This document shows positions 44,629 to 52,013 of a stretch of 64,000 bases of DNA, piece after piece. The DNA is from VYFG01 sp965248685 (lineage in GTDB: Bacteria > Pseudomonadota > Gammaproteobacteria > Arenicellales > Poriferihabitantaceae). The translations under genes and the position numbers were made by a program. The stretch's first letter is position 1; every line of letters begins with the position of its first letter. Under the pieces are notes generated by a model. It did not search any database and was not told the DNA's origin. It worked only from the letters and a program-made list of their open reading frames with translations. The stretch spans positions 1,178,001-1,242,000 of the forward strand of contig CBDFKC010000003.1 of the NCBI GenBank assembly GCA_965248685.1, written 5' to 3'.

Positions 44629-46037
44629 GCTTTGATAAATGGTTAAATGATCGCTTCCCAGCGACCAAAATGGTCAAAGAGCACCTGACCGAATACTACG
44701 CACCGAAAAACTTCAACTTTTGGTATTTTTTCGGCAGTCTTGCCTTGATCGTGCTGATTCTGCAAATTATTACCGGAATACTGCTGGCGATGAACTACAA
44801 ACCGGACGCTGCGCTTGCTTTCGCTTCGGTTGAATACATTATGCGGGATGTCTGGGGTGGCTGGTTTGTGCGGTATATGCATTCCACCGGGTCCTCATTC
44901 TTCTTTATTGTGATCTACCTGCATATGTTCCGTGGCCTGCTGTATGGATCGTATAAGAACCCCCGGGAGTTGATTTGGATCTTTGGTATGGTGATATACA
45001 TTGCAATGATGGCAACCGCTTTCTTTGGGTATTTGTTACCCTGGGGGCAGATGTCATTCTGGGGTGCTCAGGTCATTGTCAATCTGTTTGAAACCCTGCC
45101 GATTATTGGAGGGGCGCTGTCGGAGTGGATTCGAGGTGACTATGTCATATCCGATATAACGCTCAATCGCTTCTATGCATTCCACTACCTCATTCCATTT
45201 ATTTTAGTGGGTCTGGTGGTTCTGCATATCATGGCGCTACATGAGGTCGGATCGAATAATCCGGATGGGGTCGAGATTAAAAAGGGACCAAAGGGAAATC
45301 GCTGGAGTAAGGATGCACCAACTGATGGTATCCCATTCCACCCTTACTACACGGTTAAGGACGTTCTGGGTATGGTCGTGTTCTTGTTTTTGTTCTTCGG
45401 TGTGGTGTTCTTCATCCCAGAAATGGGGGGCTATTTTCTCGAGCAACCCAACTTTGAACCCGCCAATCCACTGAAGACTCCCGAGCATATTGCGCCGGTC
45501 TGGTATTTCACGCCTTACTATGCAATCTTGCGGGCGATTCCGAGTTTTGCCGCAACCCAGGTGTGGGGTGTGTTGGCCATGGGAGCGGCTATCGCGGTAT
45601 TTTTCGCGTTGCCGTGGCTTGATCGAAGTCCGATCAAGTCGGTGCGTTATAAAGGACCATTGACCAAGATGTTTCTGATGTTGTTTGCGATTACATTTTT
45701 GCTGCTTGGCTGGCTGGGGACGTTACCGCCGACAATTGAGTACACCGCCATGGCGCAGTTCCTCACGGTGATATATTTTATGTTTTTTCTACTAATGCCC
45801 TGTTACAGCGGAACCGGGGATAACCTCGGTTTGAGTGGCAAGATAATGTTCCTGATTTCGCTGTTGCTGGTGCTTGGGGGGTTATACCTGTGGTGGCTGA
45901 AAACGGATGATTTGATGAATGCTTCGAAGTGGATTTATTCTATTGTCAGTATTGGAGTATTGTTTATTTTTGGCTTTAAGCCCGGATGGATAAAACCAGA
46001 TTCAGTGAAACCTGTTCCAGAGAGGGTAACCGGATGA
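44625..46037 (+). CDS. petB: Cytochrome b subunit of bc1 complex, with C-terminal extension
   Basis: The haem-ligand histidines are in the helix segments YMHSTGSSFFF/IYLHMFRG and YAFHYLIPF/LVVLHIMALH. The Qo motif reads PVWY (APVWYFTPYYAILRA), as in many Gammaproteobacteria rather than PEWY. At 470 residues it is longer than the roughly 400-residue family norm. About 60 residues, containing two hydrophobic helices, sit between LLMPCYSG and the usual ending PVPERVTG. Overlaps of four bases link it to petA and petC. Confidence 0.95.
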   Translation: MSFDKWLNDRFPATKMVKEHLTEYYAPKNFNFWYFFGSLALIVLILQIITGILLAMNYKPDAALAFASVEYIMRDVWGGWFVRYMHSTGSSFFFIVIYLHMFRGLLYGSYKNPRELIWIFGMVIYIAMMATAFFGYLLPWGQMSFWGAQVIVNLFETLPIIGGALSEWIRGDYVISDITLNRFYAFHYLIPFILVGLVVLHIMALHEVGSNNPDGVEIKKGPKGNRWSKDAPTDGIPFHPYYTVKDVLGMVVFLFLFFGVVFFIPEMGGYFLEQPNFEPANPLKTPEHIAPVWYFTPYYAILRAIPSFAATQVWGVLAMGAAIAVFFALPWLDRSPIKSVRYKGPLTKMFLMLFAITFLLLGWLGTLPPTIEYTAMAQFLTVIYFMFFLLMPCYSGTGDNLGLSGKIMFLISLLLVLGGLYLWWLKTDDLMNASKWIYSIVSIGVLFIFGFKPGWIKPDSVKPVPERVTG

Positions 46038-46777
46038 AAAAGTATGTTTTAACAGTATTGGTTGCCTTGTTACCGATTTCGGTAAATGCTGCAGGTGGAC
46101 ATGGTAGCGGAACCGTAATGGAGCCGATGGAGGTGCGTTTGGGTGACTATCCCTCGCTGCAAAACGGAGCCAAGATTTTCGTGAATTATTGTCTCGGTTG
46201 TCATAGTGCCCAATATATGCGTTATAACCGGATGGCGGAAGACTTGAAAATTCCTGAACAACTGGTGCTTGAGAACATGATTGTTCCAGGAGGGAAGATT
46301 GGTGACCAGATGGTTGCGACGATGGCAAAAGAAAAAGCCGAAGACTGGTTCGGTGTGGCACCGCCGGACCTGTCACTGTCCGGTCGGTTACGTGGCGCTA
46401 CCTGGTTGTACAATTATTTCAAAGGGTTCTATGTAGACGAGAATTCTGAGAGTGGATGGAACAACAGGATTTTCCCAAATGTTGCGATGCCCCATGCCCT
46501 CGCTGATTTACAGGGTCGCCAGCGCGCAGTGTTTCGGGAGGAAGACGGCCACAAGGAATTTGATCACTTCGAGCTTGAATCAGAAGGTAGCCTGAGTCCG
46601 GAAGAATTTGACCACGCAATGCGGGATTTGACCAATTTTATGGTTTACATGGGTGAGCCAGCGCGCTTGAAGCGGGTTAAGTACGGTATGTATGTAATGC
46701 TCTTTCTTCTGTTATTTGGCGCTTTGGCGTACAAACTCAAAAAAGAATACTGGCGTGACGTTGATGTCTCGCATTGA
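46034..46777 (+). CDS. petC: Cytochrome c1 subunit of bc1 complex
   Basis: The 247-residue protein has a signal peptide (MKKYVLTVLVALLPISVNA) and the haem site CLGCH with the following SAQYMRYNR segment. A C-terminal membrane anchor (YVMLFLLLFGALAYKL) is present, and the axial Met is in a VAMPHAL context. The chosen ATG at 46034 overlaps the petB stop (ATGA). An upstream frame to 45986 lies inside petB. It completes petABC and is followed after 23 bases by sspA, a common gammaproteobacterial order. Confidence 0.96.
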   Translation: MKKYVLTVLVALLPISVNAAGGHGSGTVMEPMEVRLGDYPSLQNGAKIFVNYCLGCHSAQYMRYNRMAEDLKIPEQLVLENMIVPGGKIGDQMVATMAKEKAEDWFGVAPPDLSLSGRLRGATWLYNYFKGFYVDENSESGWNNRIFPNVAMPHALADLQGRQRAVFREEDGHKEFDHFELESEGSLSPEEFDHAMRDLTNFMVYMGEPARLKRVKYGMYVMLFLLLFGALAYKLKKEYWRDVDVSH

Positions 46778-46800
46778 GTCCATTTATTTCGGAGCGCTAG

Positions 46801-47442
46801 GTGAACGATCTTAATAGTTTAATCAATCGTCGCCCTGCGATGACTTTGTTGTCGGGGCCGCTTTGCGTACTCAGTCATTGTTGCCGCATCGTTTTACTTG
46901 AGAAAGGCGTTGAGTGTTCGGTAGATTTTGTCACTGCTGGCGGTGATCCGTCGATTATTGGGGAACATAATCCTTATGGCGAGACGCCAACTTTACTGGA
47001 CCGGGACCTCGCGCTATACGATACCTCAGTGATAGTTGAATACCTTGACGAGCGTTTTCCTCATCCGCCGTTGATGCCGGTAGACCCGATTAGCCGTGCC
47101 AAAACACGGCTAATGATTTCCCGGATTTCTCGAGACTGGTTGATACCTATTTGTCGATTAGGTGAATTGCAACCGTTTGATCCGCCGGCAAAGTTGAAGA
47201 AGGATATTCATGATGGACTGGTTGCGTTGTCTCCATTGTTCAAGGAGCAACCATTTTTCCTCGGTATGGAATATACCCTGGTGGATGCGTATCTGGCTCC
47301 ATTGATCTGGCGTCTTCCGGCCCTCGGTATTGAGCTCCCCAAACAAGCCATCGCGCTGGACGCATATGCCGAACGATTGTTTAAGCGAACTACTTTTCAA
47401 GGGAGCCTGAGTGAAGCGGAAATTGAGTTACGGGAGACGTGA
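46801..47442 (+). CDS. sspA: Stringent starvation protein A
   Basis: GST-fold RNA polymerase-associated protein, 213 residues. The start is a GTG at 46801 with GGAG six bases before. It gives a 13-residue lead before MTLLSGP, comparable to the E. coli protein. Typical segments are IVLLEKGVECSVDFV, NPYGETPTLLDRDLALYDTSVI and YLDERFPHPPLMP. SspA supports survival in stationary phase and acid tolerance in Enterobacteria. Its stop overlaps the sspB start by four bases. Confidence 0.94.
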   Translation: MNDLNSLINRRPAMTLLSGPLCVLSHCCRIVLLEKGVECSVDFVTAGGDPSIIGEHNPYGETPTLLDRDLALYDTSVIVEYLDERFPHPPLMPVDPISRAKTRLMISRISRDWLIPICRLGELQPFDPPAKLKKDIHDGLVALSPLFKEQPFFLGMEYTLVDAYLAPLIWRLPALGIELPKQAIALDAYAERLFKRTTFQGSLSEAEIELRET

Positions 47443-47903
47443 GCGGAGATGCCGGAGATGCCGACTCGGCTTGTGGTTCAACCAGGCCCTATCTGATTCG
47501 GGCCATTTATGACTGGGCCTTGGATCAGGGGTTAACGCCTCAGGTCATGGTTAACGTTGAACTTGCCGAAGTCACTATCCCGAAAAATTATTCAAAGGAC
47601 GGAAAAATCGTGTTAAATCTTCATCCCAGTTCGGTACGTGGGTTGGAAATGAGTGACGAGCACATATTATTTTCGGCGCGCTTTGCCGGACGTGCTGAAG
47701 ACATTACGATACCTATGGACGCTGTGATGGCGGTTTATTCTAGGGAAAATGGTCAGGGAATTGTATTTCAGGCAGACGGCAGCGGGGTGACACCGCCTCC
47801 ACTGAAAACCGGGAAAGTGCGTAATAAGTCTGCTCCTTCGGGCAATTTACACAGCGTTTCGGGATCTTCTCGATCCGGCTCTCATCTGAAAGTAGTTAAA
47901 TAA
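47439..47903 (+). CDS. sspB: ClpXP specificity-enhancing factor SspB
   Basis: This adaptor delivers ssrA-tagged proteins to ClpXP. The 154-residue protein has the STRPYLIRAIYDWALDQGLTP start typical of SspB (shown in part), the NLHPSSVRGLEM segment and a flexible Ser/Gly-rich linker. It ends in SGSHLKVVK, the hydrophobic-basic ClpX-binding tail. It starts with GTG coupled to sspA. Downstream is the MITE and then hslVU. Confidence 0.92.
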   Translation: MSGDAGDADSACGSTRPYLIRAIYDWALDQGLTPQVMVNVELAEVTIPKNYSKDGKIVLNLHPSSVRGLEMSDEHILFSARFAGRAEDITIPMDAVMAVYSRENGQGIVFQADGSGVTPPPLKTGKVRNKSAPSGNLHSVSGSSRSGSHLKVVK

Positions 47904-47988
47904 AGTACGCAAAAACTACACTGCTTGTATTGTAGACAGTAGTTCTGTCCCCACAACTAACCGAACAATTGATTAAACCTATATTAAA

Positions 47989-48240
47989 CCTAGAATCCTC
48001 AGTTGACCGCTTGTCTATGTAACTATGTATTTGAAAACATGAAATATCTTACTGTTTATCACGTTCACCCAATGAGTGAACAGCGCTGCACCGCGAATAG
48101 CACGCTTGTTGCGGCGCATTGCGGCGTTACAACTCCTTGGAATAGAACGACCCCAAGAATATTAAACTTGGCGCGTCGTTGTGCCTTGCACTGCATCACC
48201 ACAAACGCACTCTTCACGATGCTCAACTGAGGATTCTAGG
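47989..48240. mobile_element. 252-bp MITE with 18-bp terminal inverted repeats
   Basis: The left end CCTAGAATCCTCAGTTGA (47989-48006) is the exact reverse complement of the right end (48223-48240). Both sides carry TTAAA (47984-47988 and 48241-48245), a 5-bp target duplication. The interior has no real gene but folds: GTTCAC/GTGAAC (48063-48081), and AACGAC-CCAAG with CTTGG-GTCGTT (48146-48180). It is inserted immediately before hslV, and the last A of the right TTAAA is the first base of the hslV ATG. The mobilising transposase is not in the window. Confidence 0.88.
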
Positions 48241-48244
48241 TTAA

Positions 48245-48784
48245 ATGCAGCAATTTAGAGGCACCACAATTTTGTCGGTACGCAAGGGCAACCTGGTGGC
48301 TATCGGTGGCGATGGTCAGGTATCCATGGGTGACACGGTGATGAAGGGTAATGCGCGAAAAGTAAGGAGATTGTATCGGGACAAGGTGCTGGCCGGTTTC
48401 GCCGGGGGTACCGCAGACGCGTTTACCCTGTTTGAACGATTTGAAGCAAAACTGGAAAAACACCAGGGTCAGCTGGTACGCGCGGCAGTAGAAATGGCCA
48501 AAGACTGGAGAACCGATCGTATGCTACGTCGGCTCGAAGCGCTACTGGTGGTGGCAGATAGTGATGCCTCACTTGTGATTACCGGGAACGGGGACGTGAT
48601 TGAGCCGGAGCAGGGAATCATGGCGATAGGTTCGGGAGGCAATTATGCCAAGGCCGCAGCTCTCGCACTATTGCATAACACTGAAATGAGTGCCCGGGAA
48701 ATCGTCGAAAAGGGGTTGGGGATCGCCGGTGAAATTTGTATTTATACTAACCAAAACCTGACCATCGAAGAGCTCGAATTTTAG
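48245..48784 (+). CDS. hslV: ATP-dependent protease peptidase subunit HslV
   Basis: Threonine protease of the HslUV complex, 179 residues. It begins MQQFRGTTIL; the Thr after the short pro-segment is the nucleophile, as in HslV proteins with a 5-6 residue leader. GNARKVRRLY, GFAGGTADAFTLFERFE and MAKDWRTDRMLRRLEA are conserved. Its normal upstream region is replaced by the MITE end. A candidate ribosome site (TAGG five bases before ATG) is then supplied by the element. It pairs with hslU 11 bases downstream. Confidence 0.97.
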   Translation: MQQFRGTTILSVRKGNLVAIGGDGQVSMGDTVMKGNARKVRRLYRDKVLAGFAGGTADAFTLFERFEAKLEKHQGQLVRAAVEMAKDWRTDRMLRRLEALLVVADSDASLVITGNGDVIEPEQGIMAIGSGGNYAKAAALALLHNTEMSAREIVEKGLGIAGEICIYTNQNLTIEELEF

Positions 48785-48795
48785 CTGACAGTATT

Positions 48796-50127
48796 ATGAG
48801 TAATATGACACCTCGAGAGATTGTCGAAGAACTGGACAGTCATATCATTGGACAGAAGGATGCTAAGCGGGCGGTGGCCATTGCATTGCGCAATCGGTGG
48901 CGTAGAAGCCAAGTTGAGGCGTCTCTTCGAGCCGAAATAACACCAAAAAATATTCTGATGATTGGCCCTACCGGGGTTGGAAAAACCGAAATTGCCAGGC
49001 GCCTGGCCAAGCTCGCCAAGGCCCCGTTTATTAAAGTTGAGGCTACCAAATTTACTGAAGTTGGATATGTTGGAAGAGAAGTCGATTCAATTATCAGAGA
49101 CTTGATGGATATGGCGGTAAAACTGACTCGGGAAGAGGAAGTGGAAAAGGTCCGCCCCAGGGCAGAAGACGCGGCAGAAGAACAGGTGCTCGATTTGTTG
49201 TTACCGCCAGCCCGGGGTGACGAAACTAACTCAGGCTCAAATGATGGTGCGGCTCGTCAGCGACTGCGAAAAATGTTGCGGGAGGGAAGCCTGGATGATA
49301 AAGAAGTAGAAATTGAAGTGAGCGCTGCTATCGCCGGGGTTGAAATATTTGCGCCTCCTGGTATGGAGGATATGACCAGCCAATTACAGGGAATGTTTCA
49401 AAATATGGGTGGGCAAAAGAAAAATGCGCGTACCGTCAAAGTGCATGAAGCGTTAAAGTTGCTAACCGAAGAACAGGCTTCAAAATTGATCAACGACGAT
49501 GATATCAAGCAAATCGCCCTGGAACGGGTGGAGCAGCATGGTATCGTTTTTCTCGACGAAATTGACAAAATTGTCAGTCGCAGTGCCGGTAACAGCTCCG
49601 GCGCTGATGTTTCCCGGGAGGGGGTGCAAAGAGATTTGTTACCCCTGGTTGAGGGGGCTACGGTGTCAACCAAATTTGGTATGGTAAAGACGGATCATAT
49701 TCTGTTTATAGCTTCCGGCGCGTTTCAGCTGGCCAGACCTTCTGACTTGATACCGGAGTTGCAGGGACGGTTACCCATCAGGGTGGAGTTGCAGGCTTTG
49801 ACCAGTGATGACTTCGTGCGTATTTTGACCGAGCCGGATGCGTCCCTAACCGAGCAGTACCAGGCCTTGTTGGCCACCGAAGGAGTAACCTTAAGGTTCA
49901 GTGAGGAAGGAGTGAAGCGAATTGCCGAAGTTGCTTGGCAGGTTAATGAGCGGACGGAAAATATCGGCGCCCGCCGGCTTCACACCGTAATGGAACGATT
50001 GTTAGAGTCGATCTCTTTCGAGGCGGCCGATCGCAATAACCAGGAGGAGGTAGTGGACGTTACCTACGTTGATCGGCATCTTCAGGAGCTGGCGGATGAT
50101 CAGGATCTGTCCCGCTACATTTTATAA
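48796..50127 (+). CDS. hslU: ATP-dependent protease ATPase subunit HslU
   Basis: AAA+ unfoldase, 443 residues. Walker A is GPTGVGKTEI, Walker B is GIVFLDEID, and the GYVGREVDSIIRDL pore loop and the C-terminal sensor region NIGARRLHTVMERLL are all present. It feeds substrates such as regulators to HslV. It forms the hslVU operon, normally heat-induced via RpoH; rpoH itself is 1 kb downstream. Confidence 0.97.
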   Translation: MSNMTPREIVEELDSHIIGQKDAKRAVAIALRNRWRRSQVEASLRAEITPKNILMIGPTGVGKTEIARRLAKLAKAPFIKVEATKFTEVGYVGREVDSIIRDLMDMAVKLTREEEVEKVRPRAEDAAEEQVLDLLLPPARGDETNSGSNDGAARQRLRKMLREGSLDDKEVEIEVSAAIAGVEIFAPPGMEDMTSQLQGMFQNMGGQKKNARTVKVHEALKLLTEEQASKLINDDDIKQIALERVEQHGIVFLDEIDKIVSRSAGNSSGADVSREGVQRDLLPLVEGATVSTKFGMVKTDHILFIASGAFQLARPSDLIPELQGRLPIRVELQALTSDDFVRILTEPDASLTEQYQALLATEGVTLRFSEEGVKRIAEVAWQVNERTENIGARRLHTVMERLLESISFEAADRNNQEEVVDVTYVDRHLQELADDQDLSRYIL

Positions 50128-50174
50128 TTGGTCGAGAGTTCGGCGGTTAGCCATTAGATTCCGCGGGTAATTCA

Positions 50175-50918
50175 ATGTGGGTTGTGGTCGGTGCGGTCAG
50201 GTTAGCAGCAATATTGGCATTATTGTTGGTTGGTCTGATGTTGAGTCTGATTATCGGTTTTTTACCACAATGGATCAGGCTATCAATTATCCAAGGCTGG
50301 TATCGCTTCATGCTGTTTCTCATTGGCATTCGGTGTAGCTATAAGGGTGAGGCAATTAATACCGTTGGATTAGTGGTTTCGAACCATATTTCATGGGCGG
50401 ACATTATCGTAATTGGGGCGCGCTGGCCTTTTATTTTTCTCGCCATGCAAGACGTTGCCAGGTGGCCGGTTGTCGGTTGGTTGTCTCGCCGGGTAGGGAC
50501 ATTATTTATTGAGAGGGGCAAAGGCGCTCCAGGCGCGATCGTCCAGGTCGCTGCGGTACTAGACGCTGGGCAACATGTAGTGCTTTTTCCAGAAGGCCGC
50601 ACGACGCCTGGATTGTCGGTGATTCGCTTTCAGCCCCGAATTTTTCAGGCTGCGGTAGACGCTAACGTGGCGGCTCAACCGTTAGTTATTTTCTATTGCG
50701 ACGCTGATCGGTCCCCATCCCAGGGCAGCCGTATTTCCTATGCCAATGAGCCCAGTTTCATTCGAAGTGCATGGAGAACCATAGCAGGACCAACTGTGAA
50801 CGCCGAGGTTCGGGTATTTCCTCCCATTGGACCATTGAAGGACAGACAACAGATGTCCAGTGAGGCCGAGAAAATTGTTGCAAAGTATATTGAGACGAAG
50901 GTAAGTTCCACCAAATAA
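50175..50918 (+). CDS. 1-acyl-glycerol-3-phosphate acyltransferase (PlsC family)
   Basis: The 247-residue membrane-bound acyltransferase has N-terminal hydrophobic helices, the catalytic NHISWAD motif (His-x4-Asp) and the FPEGRTTPG motif binding the acyl acceptor. It resembles lysophosphatidic acid acyltransferases of phospholipid synthesis, but the exact acceptor is not fixed. It lies between hslU and rpoH and may share the hslVU transcript. Confidence 0.88.
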   Translation: MWVVVGAVRLAAILALLLVGLMLSLIIGFLPQWIRLSIIQGWYRFMLFLIGIRCSYKGEAINTVGLVVSNHISWADIIVIGARWPFIFLAMQDVARWPVVGWLSRRVGTLFIERGKGAPGAIVQVAAVLDAGQHVVLFPEGRTTPGLSVIRFQPRIFQAAVDANVAAQPLVIFYCDADRSPSQGSRISYANEPSFIRSAWRTIAGPTVNAEVRVFPPIGPLKDRQQMSSEAEKIVAKYIETKVSSTK

Positions 50919-51002
50919 CCCAAAAATCGGCCAAAAACCACTAAATTGTATCTAAAAATAGGTAATTAGATCAATTTTTAACCCGAAACAGGCTGAGAAA
51001 AA

Positions 51003-51030
51003 GGAACTTTTCAGTGTATTAGCACTCTCA
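51003..51030 (+). promoter_or_regulatory. RpoE-like promoter of rpoH
   Basis: GGAACTT at 51003-51009 followed after 16 bases by TCTCA (51026-51030) matches the sigma-E pattern (GGAACTT, N15-16, TCTGA/GTCTAA). E. coli rpoH also has a sigma-E promoter. The -10 lies inside the CIRCE operator. Confidence 0.65.
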
Positions 51031-51045
51031 GTTGTTGAGTGCTAA
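51019..51045. promoter_or_regulatory. Perfect CIRCE (HrcA operator) upstream of rpoH
   Basis: TTAGCACTC-N9-GAGTGCTAA is an exact match to the CIRCE consensus, 36 bases before the rpoH start. It overlaps the -10 and start point of the RpoE-like promoter, so HrcA would block initiation. HrcA activity depends on GroEL in known systems. Confidence 0.95.
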
Positions 51046-51080
51046 AATACCGCCAACACGTTAGTTAAGGAGAAATAGAT

Positions 51081-51938
51081 ATGACAACAAGTTTGCCGAT
51101 TCCAGTTAGTGTTCCAGCAGGGGACAATCTCGCCAGTTATATGCGTGCAGTCAATGCAGCGCCAATTCTGAGTGTTGAGCGCGAGCGTGAACTGGCAATT
51201 CGTTATCATGACGATGGTGATCTTGAAGCCGCCAGAGAATTGGTATTGTCTCATTTACGTCACGTCGTCAAAGTGGCAAGGGGATTTATGGGCTATGGCC
51301 TGCCGCTAACGGATTTGATTCAGGAAGGTAGTATTGGTCTGATGAAGGCCGTGAAGCGATTTGATGCGTCTCGCGAAATCAGACTGGTTTCTTTTGCTGT
51401 GCATTGGATCCGTGCCGAGATTTACGACTTTGTGCTGCGAAATTGGCGCATGGTCAAAGTAGCCACAACCAAGTCTCAACGCAAGTTATTCTTTAACTTG
51501 CGTAAGTCACGTGCCCGACTGGGCTGGATGAGAGACAATGAAGTTGATCTTTTGGCAGCGAAATTAAACGTTGAAACTGACACTGTGCGAGAGATGGAAT
51601 CCCGCCTTAGTGGCTCGGATGTCTCATTTGACGCTACCTTCGACCAGGATGACGATGATACCAGCTATCAGGCGCCCTCGGAGCATCTTGGGGATAGCCG
51701 CTTTGATCCGGCTAAAGTGGTCAGTAATTCTGAGCAGGTCGATCTGCGAGAGCGACAGTTGGCGATTGCGTTGGAAGAGTTGGATGATCGCAGTAAAGAT
51801 ATTGTGCTGAGGCGCTGGCTTGGCGATGACAAGCCGACCTTGCATGATCTGGCGGATGAGTATGGTGTTTCTGCCGAACGAATTCGTCAAATTGAAAAAC
51901 GCGCCATGGAAAAAATGCGTTCTTTTATTGAATTGTAG
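51081..51938 (+). CDS. rpoH: RNA polymerase heat-shock sigma factor RpoH
   Basis: Sigma-32 family, 285 residues. Region 2 is LPLTDLIQEGSIGLMKAVKRFD. The RpoH box QRKLFFNLR is at residues 133-141. Region 4 ends LADEYGVSAERIRQIEKRAM. The start follows AAGGAG. Besides the promoter and CIRCE, no long structured leader is present. It controls heat-shock genes such as hslVU encoded 2.8 kb upstream. The mrcA gene converges with it. Confidence 0.98.
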   Translation: MTTSLPIPVSVPAGDNLASYMRAVNAAPILSVERERELAIRYHDDGDLEAARELVLSHLRHVVKVARGFMGYGLPLTDLIQEGSIGLMKAVKRFDASREIRLVSFAVHWIRAEIYDFVLRNWRMVKVATTKSQRKLFFNLRKSRARLGWMRDNEVDLLAAKLNVETDTVREMESRLSGSDVSFDATFDQDDDDTSYQAPSEHLGDSRFDPAKVVSNSEQVDLRERQLAIALEELDDRSKDIVLRRWLGDDKPTLHDLADEYGVSAERIRQIEKRAMEKMRSFIEL

Positions 51939-51948
51939 TTGAGAAAAG

Positions 51949-51995
51949 TTGCTGCCGGTCTGGGCTTTTTTAGGATAAGCCAGGGGCGGCGGCAA
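51949..51995. terminator. Imperfect inverted repeat between rpoH and mrcA
   Basis: TTGCTGCCG (51949-51957) pairs imperfectly with CGGCGGCAA (51987-51995), with an inner GGCTT/AAGCC stem and a T-run in the loop. It could be a bidirectional terminator for the convergent genes; the lack of a trailing T-run makes this uncertain. Confidence 0.35.
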
Positions 51996-52013
51996 TCCTA
52001 TAAACCTAATTCT

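Noticed and set aside
47989..48240. Integron attC site
   Set aside because: The exact 18-bp terminal inverted repeats with a 5-bp target duplication fit a MITE. The consensus attC core sites and an integron context are missing.
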